DNA of 64,000 bases from Sphaerolaimus hirsutus (Eukaryota > Nematoda > Chromadorea > Monhysterida > Sphaerolaimidae): assembly GCA_964036195.1 (NCBI GenBank), contig OZ038454.1, positions 2,232,001-2,296,000 on the forward strand, given 5' to 3'. Positions 43,366 through 55,780 of the stretch are shown here, piece after piece. A model generated the notes under the pieces. The model was not told the DNA's origin. It was given only the letters and a program-made list of their open reading frames with translations, and did not search any database. Made by a program: the position numbers and the translations under genes. Numbering within the stretch: the stretch's first letter is position 1; each line of letters opens with the position of its first letter.

Positions 43366-46300
43366 TTAGTCAGAGTGAGCATTCTTGTCTGCTGCACATT
43401 TAACCACATGTACATAAAGCAGGAAAGGAACCCATAACATGAGGGCTGCGATGGAGGCACCCATGAGCAGGTGGAATATTGGCCAGGTGCCAAAGCACAC
43501 CATGAATGAGTGACTGGTGAATTTGCTGTAGTATAGTCCCAGAATGACTGCGCTTTTGCACACCTCTGTCCAGGCAACATGTGTCATTCTGTGGGGGGTT
43601 TTTGTTATTGAATTTGTGTTATTGTCATTTGTTTTGTTTTTTGGCTTTTTTTGTGACTTTCATGGTTTAGTACTGTTTTTCCAAAGAGCATATATTATTA
43701 TCTGACCCTTGAAATATTGAATTAAGTTTCCATCAACTTTTACCTTTGATCAATAGATGCATTCATCACCACAATTGTTGCCAGCATATTTGCCATCCAA
43801 AGCATTTTGCCATGTTCCTGCAATGAGAATGCAATATTAGGGCCTTCAGATTATCATAGCATTTTTTTCCACTGCAAAGCATAATTTATGTTTATGTATT
43901 TACATAGTTAATGATGTTTTTCCACTTTTCCATGTTCTATATTGGTGAATAAAGTGTAAAAGATAGTGCAAGTGGAACAGCAAATATTGAAAGCACCGGA
44001 TGCCAACCTTCAACAGATGTGGTCTTGACAATACACTGACACCAGTGAGCACAACTACCTGTATGCTTGCATACACAACCAGCCAATTCTGCACCCACTT
44101 GCCATAGTGTTTGTGTTTCACTGGCAGAATGCCAAGCACTTCTTTTGATACTGGCCATTGCTGCCGCCTCTCAGTTTCAGCATTCTAGGAGGTGTTGAAT
44201 TTGAATGTTTAACAACTTATGTAACAATTTTAAAAATACATGATATATCTGCTTCCTGTAAACATTTGAGTGGCAAACTTGAACCGAAACCAACTTCAAT
44301 TAAGACAACTGTTTTTGAGCAATTCTTCTTTTATTAATTTTGACGCCACCATGGACTGTTTCATTCAGAAAAATGCATAAAATGCTGTCTGCCATGTATA
44401 AAAATGAAGAATGTGCACTTGCAATTACCAGGATGTTTTGATCATCAGTCAGTTGTATCTCATGATCAGGAAACACAAACAGGGCCTTGATTTTATTCCA
44501 TATGCCAACCTGCTGCAGGGCCACACTAAACACATTGATATGCTCATAAACCTGAAATGAGAGTATTTACATGTACAAGTTATTGTCATAATCCATACCA
44601 CTTAGAGTACTCATCTACTGCATCTACCACAAGTGAAATGCATTCAATTATTTGATAAGATCAACATTTTTCACATAAATGTGATGCCTCAATGTTTTTC
44701 ACATCAATGTCATCAAATATCAACATCCTACCTAAGTCACTTGTCAAATACTGAATGTCAATTTAAGTAAATACAAATGATGTCAAACAGTGAACATATT
44801 TACAATGGGTCAGAACTTAATAAATACAAGGCACAATGGATCAGAAAAAAAGTGTTTATCAAATGCTCAATGAAAGCATATCTAATTCAAGACTTGCTAC
44901 TTAAAGTTACAAATACTCAGGCTCAGACTCAAATGTCAAACCTCATTATACACAGGATCTTTGCTGCCTTCCTGTACAACCAGCCCATAGTGTACTGGCC
45001 CAGCAGTGTCAAACTCAGTGTAAGTGCCAAAAAGTCTATCAAAAATGGATAGGACACCACCAAAGTTTTTATTGAAGTAGTGAGCATTCCTTCCATGGTG
45101 AACTTTGTGGGCCTCTGAGGTCATGAAAAGCCATCCAAGCCACTTTGGACTTGAGGGCAGCACCAGGTTAATCTGTAAATTGATTTTGGTAATTAGTATT
45201 TACATCACTCCTGAGGAAATTAGATTTTTCAATCTTCTTGTGCTCAATTTGCTGAAAAATTCCTGTGAGTGTAGAATAACATTAATTATTTCAAAAATTG
45301 GCCATCTTATTAGCATAATCAACCTGAGTTTAAAACTAAATTGATGAAAATTTAAATTTAGGAAAAATGGTTGAAAAACTTACATTGGTGTGGGTGTAGA
45401 TCGTGTGATATAAGGCTATCAATAGCTGAAACATGACAATTTTCGGTGGGATGAAGTATGTTACAATATAAAGCGTTATTGCCCGATAATACACCTGCAA
45501 AATGTAAAAATCATGATTAAAGCATCCTCAAAAGTATCTCAAACATCCACGTGAGATTTAGGTATCAACTGTCTATTTTGAAGATGTGGTGCAACAGCAC
45601 TGGGTAACAACGGCAAACCCGGTGGAATTTTTTTTTAATTTCCAATGTTTTCTTTCTAAAAATGACTTTTCGAAATTCGATTTAAAAAAGGTTTCAAATT
45701 TTAAAACTCAATTTTCAAATTTTAGAATCTTTTTGGAATACTTTTTGAATTTTGAATTTTTTCACTAAATTACCTATTGCATTTTCCTTGTGAATTTTTA
45801 TACAGATATTCTTCCATTCCAAACTTCCAAGCTGTTACTGCAGACACTTCTGTACATTTTTTCTGCACCTAAAAATATACCTATTCAGGTGTGTGTGTGT
45901 GTTGTGTATAGGTTTAAAAATATACCTACCGTACTTCCTCGAAATACCACCCGGGGGTGATTGTTTCAGCGTTAGGATTTTGAGGGGGGTTAAACGAGGG
46001 AAGGGGGTATTTCGAGAGGGGGCGTATTTTCCTTCCAGAATTTTTTTTAAATTTCAGTACTAAATTGTTGTTTGTAACATACGCAGTCATAGAAAAATGC
46101 AACAATAACCGCTTTATATAAGAGTCTATGGAAGTCTAAGTATGTAACACTGTTCTAAGGTAACAATTTATTGTTTTTAACGTGTGTTTTGCATTGCCCG
46201 AACCACAAACCGCAGTTTTGTCATGAATGTTCTCTGTACACCAGAGTTGGTCAAATACTGGTATTTTTGGAAAACGTAAACGTAAACGTAAATACCTTTT

Positions 46301-49300
46301 CCAAAATGAAAGTATAAATACTAAAACGTAAGGTATTTTTAAAATACCTGGGAAAACGTAAAATAAAACGTAAACGTAAAAAAATTGTGACCATATTTCA
46401 TATAATAGAAGGGTGCCCTTCTATTTTTCACCAACTTTCTATTATGGAGACGCCGTCTGTTGGAAGCTGCCCTTCTATTTTTTTGCCAGTTTTTCAATCA
46501 ATTTTTCACGTTCTGTCAACGTTTTCCCAAGTGTTATGTCACAAAAACATGATGTTATGACGATTCATTGAGTTCTTTCAACATTTGATCGTCAAATAGG
46601 ACAAAATCAATCCACGAAAGCCACTAGATAACAGCATCTGCTGACTTTTTTTAAGCATTTGGCACAATTCGAGTTTGGGAAATGATACATAATATTTTAT
46701 TCTGCACTGCAGGTGGGGTCGAACTATAGAGTAATTTAAATATTGAATAGGTATACTTTTTTTGAAAATACGGCTTCTGTGGAAGAAAAGTGTGCGCTGG
46801 CGCGCAAAAATTTTTTAAGTTGTCGAAAATTTTTGGCGGAAGTTGCATTTTGCTGAAAAATTTTTGGTCTCACAACGTTTTTTACGTTTTCTCTGGTACC
46901 TGGGTATTTCGGTCAGGAAAACGTAACAAAACGTAATGGTATTTTATGAAAACGTAAACGTAAACGTAAGTATAAATACCCGAATAACCGGGTATTTCGG
47001 GTAAACGTAAATACGTTTTTGCAACTCTGCTGTACACTCAATTTGGGGGGGGGGATTTCGAGGGGGACAAATAAATTCATAGTGGCCATTTTGGGGGGGG
47101 GGTACTTCGAGACGGGGGTATTTCGAGGAAATACGGTGTACACAGTAGAAGTAGCATTAGTAGAACAATGTGCACTAACTACATGTGTTAAGCCATTCCG
47201 CATTGAAATCATACTGTTCATGTGTTCAGCTGCATGGTGGTCCTTGTGCCAACGCCAAAACAGGGGAACATCTGAAATTGTGAAGGGTGTTGTTGTATTA
47301 AAGTATGCTTTTGAGGCGTCCACTTGTAAAGGCGATACCTGCAAAAAGTTAATTTTGAGAAAATCGCATATTAAGTTTTGTTTGCAATGCGCGTCCAATG
47401 GCCTACTTAAGTTATCTTCCAGTCTGTCATAAAGTTCCAAATGTTGGTAAAAACTGTAAGATATTCCGCCTGCATTTTACATGCATTTGAAAAAAAAACA
47501 TTTCCAAATCTATGAATTTTAGAATTTTACTAGAATAACATCGAATTTGAGTATTTATTGTGTTTTTTTCTGCTCCAAACAAATTAGAAAACTCACGGAA
47601 AAAAATGTTTGTTTGCCTTCTCAGTTTCAAATGATTTCAAAATGGAGGATTTATGCTGCGATTACAGCTCGGGCGTAAAATTGAATGGGCATAAATTGAT
47701 TTTGGGTGTAAAATTTATTACAGATGGATAACGATACAACATTGTTATTTCAGTCAAAGAAAGCATAGATGCAGAAGTTTCTTGTGTCCAAAGCTCATGA
47801 GTTAATTTTAATCGTACTGGGAGTTGTGAATTTTATGAATTATGAATTTTAGCACAATTTTTCCAAGTATGCACTGTAAGTTGCGTAAAATTAGGGCATA
47901 AAATAAAAAAATGTGCACAAAAATTCATAACTTCTAGTACAATTAAAATAAACTGATGAGCTTTTGGACACAAGCAGCATCTGCATGCAGAGTTGTACAA
48001 ATACTGGTATTTTTGGAAAACGTAAACATAAATGTAAATACCTTTTCCAAATCAGAAGTATAAATACTAAAACGTAAAGTATTTTTTAATACCTGGGAAA
48101 ATGTAAAATAAAATGTAAATGTAAAATTTTTATTAAGTGCTTCCACTGTGAGAGGACATAAAAAGCCATGTTTTTACAACATCACAGTTGTTTCTATGAT
48201 CTCCATCCACATTATCTGCTTTTATTTTATCTAGAGGGATGAAAAATAGTGAATTTTTGGAGGAACGAAAAATGAGACAGTGATGCTGTCATTATCACCA
48301 CCTGTTTTTCACTGTGATGACATGTCGTTTTGTTGCATCATGCATTTTTTGTCGTCATCACCAGACTCATTCATTGACAGTTCAGTATGCAATTTATCAA
48401 TTTATTTTGAAGACATTTGATTGATGGGTAAAACCAGCGTGCACCAAATTAGCATTCACAAAACGATCACACAGACCGCGCAATGAAAACCCACCTCAAT
48501 TCAGTTCTTATATTTTCAATACCTAAATGGTATTTTTTGTGTACATATTTACATAGGTGAGTGTTGCGGAGTGCGAACAGAAAGCATTCTGTCTAATGTA
48601 TATTCCTTTGGGACCTTTTACACATTGTTTGAAAGTGCATTTCTGAGAATAAGCTATTAAATGTTTTCTCAAATAACGTTTTTCACGTTTTCTCTGGTAC
48701 CCGGGTATTTTGGCCAGGAGAACGTAACAAAACGTAATGGTATTTTTTGAAAACGTAACTGTAAACGTATATATAAATACCCGAATAACCGGGTATTTCG
48801 GGTAAATGTAAATACGTTTTTCCAACTCTGTCTGCATGTGCGCTTTCTTTGACTGAAATTACAACACCATATCTTTATCCATTCACCTGTAATTAATTTT
48901 GTGCCCAAAAATTAATTTTACGTCCAAAAATTAATTTTACGCCCTGTCAATTTTACACCCGAGCTGTAATTGCAGCATTATGGATGATTATATTTATGAG
49001 GAATTCTATCTTTGTGAAAATCGACATAATTGTTTACAATATTACACTTATTGTGTGAATGAACAACAATGTTTAAAAAAGTTTAAAGAACTCACTATGA
49101 GCAGCTCTGTGTCCCAAGTAGAATAAAAATTCAACGATAAAGTAATAGGCAGCAAATAGACCATAGAATTGAATGTTACTATTGCAATCAATATGGATTA
49201 TGCTATTTTTCTTATACAACGAATGGTAGACGCCGAAGATATCATCATTAACGCCAGGACCAGGAGAGATGATAAATAAACTTATTTGTGTGACAGGCAT

Positions 49301-50896
49301 CTGTTGATGTTACCGTATATCCTCATATATTAACCTCCCTGACACCTCCTTCCAAATACCCCCAGATCTGAGTGAACTGGTGGCAGGCAACTTCTAATTG
49401 AACTGCAGGTTTCCAATAGAAGGGCATCTCCAATAGAAGGTACACAAAGTGCTGGAATTGTGCAAAATGCACAAAAAATATATACCGTATTACCTCGAAA
49501 TACTGCAAAGGGGGTTTATTATTTCGCCAGCAAAATTCGTAAGGATCGTAGTGAATAGTAAGCATTTGCGTACCCAAAACAGGTAATAAATGTGTCCAAG
49601 CAGGATATATTTGGACATAAAAATGTAGATAGCTACACAAACTAGTCTACCGTAAATCCTCGAATAAGTCCCCGGGGGAGTTATTTTTTCGTCAGAATTT
49701 TCTGACGGGGGACTTTTTCGAGGGGGGGAGTTATTCGAGGGGAGGAGTTATTATTTCGTCAGAATATTACGTAAAATACATTATCAATATATTATATGAA
49801 TGGGGTTAAATTCATACATAAATCTGTATTTAATGCAATGAAATCAATGCCAGTGAACATTAGCTGCAAAAGAATACATTCTTTTTAATATAAACAGATC
49901 TCTACAGCGTTTTTGTACATTACGTTTTTTCCACCACATAAAGTAGGGGGGAGTTAATCGAGGGGGGGAGTTATTTTTTCCTCAGTCAGCTAACAGGGGG
50001 GAGTTATTCGAGGGGGGGAATTATTCGAGGGGGAGGACTTATTCGAGGATTTACGGTATGTGTAGCTGCTATGCAAATTAGCAGTAATAAATACGTCATG
50101 TACATTGCATACATGATGTACATCATTCTGGGGGGGGGGGGTATTTCGAGGGGGTTTATTATTTCCACAGCCCATTTTGAGGGGGGGTCAATTCAAGGGG
50201 GGATAATTCAAGGTAATTCGGTAAATGTACGCTGCGATTTATTGGCTTTGGTCCATTCATTTTGTGCTTTTTTAACATCCAATGTTGAATGAACTCTATG
50301 TATCGCCATTCTGTTTGCCATAGTAAAAACGAAATATTATGATGTAAAAACGGTATAATTTTTGGTTCATTTTTCAGATGATGGGTTATGGTAGGTTTTC
50401 GTACTATTTAAGTGTGCTGTCCGCCACGTATATGTAAAAGCGCGTTCCTTATTATAAATTTCCAAGAAAATTTCTGACGAAATAATAAACCCCCTCGAAT
50501 AAGCCCCCCTCGAAATACCCCCCTCAAAATTTCCACTCTGAAAAAAAGCCCCTGGCGGGGGTATTTCATAGAAATACGGTATATCAGTTCAGCTGTGACA
50601 AGCACCAAATCACCGGTCAATTATCTTCTCTCCAGCACCGAGTATCAATCTGAAGGAAGGTAAATAGATTTACATTCAAATTTACATGTTGCATTGCATT
50701 CATTGTGAAATATTAAAAAAAGTCTCACTGTTTCTAAGAAAATGCAGTGACAAAAAACTGACCTGCAAATAACATATGCAGCGCAGTTATTGGTAACTGA
50801 GAGAACAACCTCTCTCAAACTGACTTTGAATCCACTTTTTCCAATTAGTGATATGAGCAATTCCAGTGAGAAACATGTGACCATAAAGTAAATTGA
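43366..50896 (-). CDS. AGMO: alkylglycerol monooxygenase-like membrane hydroxylase (5' end missing)
   Basis: Minus-strand exons: 50896-50763, ~49280-49096, 47271-47183, 45494-45384, 45172-44942, 44551-44429, ~44184-43990, 43817-43744 and 43588-43366 (stop). Phases agree from the first to the sixth. The three iron-binding histidine clusters of the fatty-acid hydroxylase family are present in order: HRAAH (exon 2 end), HKDHH (exon 3), HKVHHGRN (exon 5), the last in the AGMO-like context HHGRN..NKNFGGVLSIFDRLFGT. Hydrophobic stretches (YFMVTCFSLELLISL, YGLFAAYYFIVEFLF, and the last two exons) fit a multi-pass ER membrane enzyme. AGMO cleaves ether lipids using tetrahydrobiopterin. The exon at ~44 kb has an uncertain 3' border. 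N-terminal exons are not found upstream. The large introns are full of palindromic elements, all outside exons. Confidence 0.88.
45600..45775. repeat. TTCGAA-word element, diverged
   Basis: Starts TAACAACGGCAAACCC, followed by degenerate TTCGAAATTCG / CAAATTTT words. One end only. It lies in an intron of the hydroxylase gene. Confidence 0.6.
45929..47136. mobile_element. CCGTACTTCC element hosting a nested hAT element
   Basis: Left end CCGTACTTCCTCGAAATACC and right end GGTATTTCGAGGAAATACGG; flanks TA and TG. The body is split by the 788-bp hAT element at 46242-47029. Without the insert the centre reads CTGTACACTCAATTTGGGG, as in related copies (CTATACACTAAATTTGGGG at 17.6 kb). Confidence 0.8.
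46242..47029. mobile_element. hAT-like palindromic element, TTTACG subfamily (788 bp)
   Basis: Ends CAGAGTTG / CAACTCTG with a perfect 8-bp duplication CTGTACAC (46234-46241, 47030-47037). AAACGTAAACGTAAACGTAA words occur at both ends, plus CCCGAATAACCGGGTATTTC. The centre (46390-46860) contains a fragment resembling the 58974 element end (ATAGAAGG, GCCCTTCTATTTTT). Confidence 0.92.
47654..48977. mobile_element. TTA-flanked palindromic element (PIF/Harbinger-like), with nested hAT element
   Basis: Ends TGCTGCGATTACAGCTCGGG / CCCGAGCTGTAATTGCAGCA, flanked by TTA on both sides (47651-47653, 48978-48980), the target duplication of PIF/Harbinger transposons. The arms repeat GGGYGTAAAATT and AAAATTAATTTT words. 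Interrupted by the hAT element 47988-48830. In an intron of the hydroxylase gene. Confidence 0.8.
47988..48830. mobile_element. hAT-like palindromic element, TTTACG subfamily (843 bp)
   Basis: Ends CAGAGTTGTACAAATAC / ACGTTTTTCCAACTCTG with a perfect 8-bp duplication TCTGCATG (47980-47987, 48831-48838). Same scaffold as 46242-47029, with some words decayed to AAATGTAAATGTAA at the left. Centre unique. Confidence 0.92.
49495..50221. mobile_element. TA-flanked CCGTATTACC element containing a second, related element
   Basis: Outer ends CCGTATTACCTCGAAATACTGC and CAAGGTAATTCGG. The inner element 49650-50056 has ends CCGTAAATCCTCGAATAAGTCC / inverted between TA, with GGGGGAGTTATTCGAGG words. Another left terminus (CCGTATATCCTCATATATT) begins at about 49316. 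It is a stack of at least two members of one superfamily. Confidence 0.75.
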
Positions 50897-50957
50897 CTGT
50901 GGAATAATGATATTTAAACATAATTTTTTTAGAAAGAAACGTATTTACAAACAATTA

Positions 50958-51893
50958 CCGTATTTCTTCCAATACAACGGCATACCTCCAGAGGGGTACC
51001 TCCAATAGAACGACCGGTAAAAATTTCCTTGGAACAATGCCAAAATACAATAATATTTGAGATGCCGAGAACATCAAAGCATAGTTGTTAAAACGTGTTA
51101 ACTTTTACTCGATAAATACGTATACTCAAGTACAGAGTAAATACGTTTACTCTGAAACAAAGTACTTGTACTCACTTGACGTATACTTTTTGAAAGTGCT
51201 CGAGTACAGAAAACGTATTTCTGGTAGACTTTTTATAGAGCTTTTCAAGGCATTGAAGGGAAAAAAGGGAGATGATATGCTAAAAATAACGGAAAATAGT
51301 CGAAAATGTATATATAAGCACAGACATATCCAAAAATTACTTGAAATAGTGAAAAAAGTCACGATAATTTGTGATTTTAAGCGAAAATTGGGGTGACTTT
51401 TTTCAAAAATACTCACGTTTACGTTTTCTGTGGGCAAAAGTACGTTTACTCACGTTTATTCATGAGTAAAAGTAAAAAATTCTGCTTTAAGTTTTCTGTA
51501 CTCAGGGGGTGAGTTTAAAATTACTTTACATTTTTGTAGACTTTGAAAAAAGTTCGGTAGTTTTAACAACTCAGCATCAAAGGTACACCGACTTTTGATT
51601 TATGGGTTGTTTTCACATTTGGTTTTGTTTGAATTGATGTTCTGGTATAGGTAAAAACGTTTCTCATATTTCATCAATAACACCATGTTCACATTAAAAA
51701 TTTGTGGAAAAAATTGGTGAAATATAGAAAGGAACGATCCAATTTCCAATAAAACGGTAGGTAATTGACGAACAAATAAAACGGCACCCTCCAATAAAAC
51801 GGCATCCTCCAATAGAACGGCACCTCCGATAGAACGGCAGGTAAAAAGTTGATGAAAAAATGGAACGGCACTCTTATATTAGAATAAATACGG
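50958..51893. mobile_element. TA-flanked CCGTATTTCTTCC element with nested hAT element
   Basis: Ends CCGTATTTCTTCCAATACAACGG and inverted CCGTATTTATTCTAATATAAG, with TA flanks. The arms repeat AATAAAACGGCA / CCTCCAATAGAACGGCA words. Split by the hAT element 51080-51574. Confidence 0.8.
51080..51574. mobile_element. hAT-like palindromic element, TACTCA subfamily (495 bp)
   Basis: Ends CATAGTTGTTAAAA / TTTTAACAACTCAG with a perfect 8-bp duplication CATCAAAG (51072-51079, 51575-51582). The words are TACTC, GAGTA and CACGTTTAC in both orientations. Sister copy at 58193-58709. Confidence 0.88.
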
Positions 51894-52266
51894 TAGTATA
51901 TATACACCGTTTTCTAACCTCGTTTCCATACGAATGAATCGGTAGTTTTGTGCAACTTTCTATAAGATACTTACGATTATCTGATAAATGTGTAGTGTTC
52001 ATGGTGGTAACTACGTGAATTTTTTGTAGATCGTTGGCGGATGTTTAAAATCGTTCTCAATGTGCTGACTGGAAAATTTGCTTAGCTAGGCTCTGTAAAA
52101 AAAAAAAAAATTATGTGCTCATATGGGTGTCTTTTTATAATAATTAAAATAATTATTCAAAGCATATCAATAACAGTTGGAGATGAAAAATTGTGCAGAA
52201 GAAATCTACGACTCTCTCTCACTGTTGATCTTCACATAAAAAATCAATAATTCTAATTTTTAGATA

Positions 52267-52679
52267 CCGTATATCCTTGAATAAGACCCCCCCCCCCCTT
52301 GAATAATACCCCCCCTTGAATAACACCCCCCTGTTGGCCAGGTGAGGAAAAATAACGCCCCCCCTTGAATAACTCCCCCCTCTTGAATGAGTCCCCCCTC
52401 TGGGTAAAACGACAATGTGTATTTGAATGATTCAGACGCCGATGAACACGAATTTTAGGATGGATACGTTGTTTTTGTTCTTGTTGAACTGGTCATTTTC
52501 TGCGTTTGATGTGTTACGTAATGCATACAAACAATGAATAAAGTGAAAGTTTTCCTGGAAGTTCTGAGGAAAAAATAACTCCACCCCTTGAATAGTACCC
52601 CCCCTTGAATAACTCCCCCCCCCCCCAAAACCTCTGACGAAATAATAACGCCCCTGGGGTCTTATTCAAGGATATACGG
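52267..52679. mobile_element. TA-flanked CCGTATATCCTTG element with C-runs
   Basis: Ends CCGTATATCCTTGAATAAGACC / GGTCTTATTCAAGGATATACGG between TA. The words are TTGAATAACTCCCCCC. The same terminal seven bases as the other members are followed by a different word. Confidence 0.85.
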
Positions 52680-52859
52680 TAGTCATTAAATGAACAAATT
52701 ATGTATTATTGAATGGACTGGGCTAAATCTGAAGATAAAATTGTAATTAGCGTTCTAAAAATCTCTGGGAGATTTATATTTAAAAAATCTCTGTAAATAT
52801 AATTAGACTGGATCTACTATAAATGCACTATTTTTTCGCGTGCAAAGTTGGCAGAGATT

Positions 52860-53210
52860 GGCACTCTGAATTTATTAACCCCCCTCGAAATACCCCCCCC
52901 CCCAAATTAAGTGTATAGAGGACCTAAATGACAATAGTTGCGGTTTGTGATTAGGGCAACGCGGAACAGACGTTAAAAACAGTGACTGTGTTTTGTAAGA
53001 GCATGTTTATACCAAGGACGTACCCAGGGGGGGGGGGGGGGGGGGGGGGGGCTGCAGCCCCCCCCCTTCCCGGGGTCAGACCTAAAAAGTACCGGAAAAT
53101 TCAAATTTTCCTATTTATTTTTCGATGTTCCTTAAAAATGTTGTGTGCAAGCGCTATTCGCGATATATCGCTATTTTCTGTTTTTTTCTATGGTTGGTCA
53201 TAGTCAATGA
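52860..53210. repeat. fragment of C-run element and G-run hAT-like terminus
   Basis: 52862-52985 resembles the inner part of the CCGTATTTCC elements. At 53016 begins AGGACGTACCCAGGGG followed by a ~30-base G run, CTGCAG, a C run and GGTCAGACC, like the left arm of 746-1179. Its other end was not found. Confidence 0.65.
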
Positions 53211-53689
53211 TGGGTAATTCTTCAAATAAAAACACTTTCTGTATTTAGATTTTTTTCACATAAAAAACTTGAGATTCAGCATTGTATTTCTGTGTTTTTT
53301 TTGTCGTAAAAACTCACGTTTTTTGTGAAAATTTGAGTTTTTTGTGGTAAAAACACAAGTAAAAGTTTTTACTAAAAGTTGCGTTTTACAATATCTTAAT
53401 GCTTAAATAGTGGTTTTCTTCTGGATCTACTACAAAATGCACTATTTTTTCGCGTGCAAAGTATGCCACAAAGCAAAACATAGCTGTTAAAATAGCGTGG
53501 GGTTTGCGCGTTCAAAAAAAAGTGACTGCGTTCTGTGTTAAATAATACACAAATGGGGCACAATGTTTCTGTGAATCAAGGAAGTTTCATAGCACGTTCA
53601 ACATAGCAGGATTCTCTCCGACCTTTGGTCGGGTTTCGCATCTTTCTACACTTTCACAATGGACACGTATTACCACATCAATTACAAAT

Positions 53690-55492
53690 ACCCGTGCAAA
53701 AAATACTTTTCATGGTATGCTCCTATACCAAAAGCAAGATGCAATATTGAATATCTCATAAAAAATGGCGAACGCCAACAAAAAGTGGACACTGCACAAA
53801 TGTATTGCAGTCAGGTGTATGCATTTGAATGCAGAAAAGAAGTATATCACTTACTATCCTACAGTGAGTCTGTCAGTTTGAGCTCTGAAAAGGAGTATAT
53901 CACCTGATGTTACATAGTGTGGTTGAGTTCTTTAAGTATATTAAAGGTTTCTTCGAGCAACAGTGGTGAAATGTAGTACAATTTCAACCAACTCTATCAC
54001 ACCAGCGTGGGCTCTGTGGAAGTGATACACACTTCAGACATACAAAAAGCTAATGCTGGTGTGATAAAGTTGGGTGAAATTGTACTACATTTCACCACTG
54101 TTGCTTGAAGAAACCTTTAATATACTTAAAGAACTCAACCACACTATGTAACATCAGGTGATATACTCCTTTTCAGAGCTCAAACTGACAGACTCACTGT
54201 AGGATAGTAAGTGATATACTTATTTTCTGCATTCAAATGCATACACCTGACTGCAATACATTTGTGCAGTGTCCACTTTTTGTTGGCATTCGCAATTTTT
54301 TATGAGATATACTTCTTTTGGGGGGCCACAGGCCCACTAACATATGTCTTTGCTATTATAAAAAACAATGATGTTATGATTCAGGAAACTTTATAAGGTG
54401 TGTTCCACAGAGTATCACATAAAATTAAAAATCAACCAAAAATAGAAATAAAAAAATAAAATAGATAAAGAATTTTTTAATAGAAATAAATATAACAAAA
54501 TCATCTAAAAATGAATAAAATAACAAATAAAATGTAAATAGTAAAAAATGTAAAACAAAACAAACAATTATATGAAAAAAACATGGGAAAAGTTTAAAGT
54601 TAAATACAAAAAGAACAGAGTAAAAAGAAAAACTTTTTAAAAAATAATTAAATTTTACAAAAAAATGAAATTAAAATACTAAAAATTACAAAATACTATT
54701 TAAAGTCAAATACAAATATAAATAAACAGAATAAAAAATTTTTAAAAATAATTGAATTTTAGATAAAAAATTAGATTAAAATATTAAAAATGACAACAGA
54801 ACATGAAAAAATAAAATTGTAATAAAAAACATTGAAAAAATAATAAATAAAATAGATACAATAACAAAATACAAACAATAAAAAATTGATAAAAAGATAA
54901 ATGAATAAAGCATTGAAAAAAGGTTAAAAAAACAATTTGATAAAAATATAAAAAATGATAAAATAAAATGTACACAAAAAGTATAAGCAAAAAAATATAT
55001 TTAAATATAAATGAAATATAATAATAAAATAACATAAATAATTATTTAACAAATAATAAAAAAATGATTAAATTATTTTTTTTAAATCATTAAATATAAA
55101 AAATATAAAAATGATAATAATTCAAAAATAAAAATCTGATAAGAGTCCTAAAATTCACATGCTTTTATTCTACCAGCAGTCAGTATTGCGCAAATTATGC
55201 AAAACATGCAAACTTGAATAACTTTTCTAAATGTCAACTAAAATTGACAAAAAAAGGCTCATTTGAATGCTCTTGCCACTGCACATGTCAACAAATTTTT
55301 TTATTGTCAGATTTGTATTCAAATTTTAAATTTATCAAGGTTTAAAAATTTCAAATGGCTACTGTCCTAAAGTGGGCGGAGCTTGTGAAAAAATATTTTT
55401 CAAATAACAAATCATGCACTTTCATATGAGCCATAACATATCAAAATCGGTTGAGTTGCAAAGAAGTTATTGCACTTTTAAGTATCACGGGC

Positions 55493-55524
<32 letters not shown>

Positions 55525-55780
55525 GAATGCCTCCTCAGAAATAAAATCTTGAATAACTTTTTTCTAACTCAACCAATCGATCTGAAAATTGGTGTCAAGG
55601 TACTATCTGACACGGGCTTTCCAACGGTATATACGGTTACCGTGTAGCTCATGGCGTTCTTGAGTTATTTGGGTTTTAATTTCCTAATTTCCGCAATTTG
55701 CTGTCTCTGACCATATTATGGGTGGGTCGCTTGCGCCCTCCCTCGACAGCGAGGGATGGCGCTGGCGCGCCCACCCGATC
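53690..55780. mobile_element. hairpin-headed AT-rich element, copy 2
   Basis: Inverted repeat 53690-54310 centred near 54030 (AAAAAGTGGAC, ATGCATTTGAATGCAGAAAA and their complements), AT-rich tract 54420-55140, then the segment 55175-55780. That segment matches 2520-3150 (GCAAACTTGAATAACTTTTC, AAAGTGGGCGGAGC, GACACGGGCTTTCCAACGG) and ends in the same GC-rich hairpin GGGTGGG..CCCACCCGAT. A (CAA)n microsatellite at 55493-55523 replaces a shorter tract in copy 1. No coding sequence is supported. Confidence 0.72.

Noticed and set aside
54784..55035. Phe/Tyr/Leu-rich open frames in the AT-rich tracts
   Set aside because: Chance frames from near-pure A/T sequence with no start context and no conservation between the two copies.
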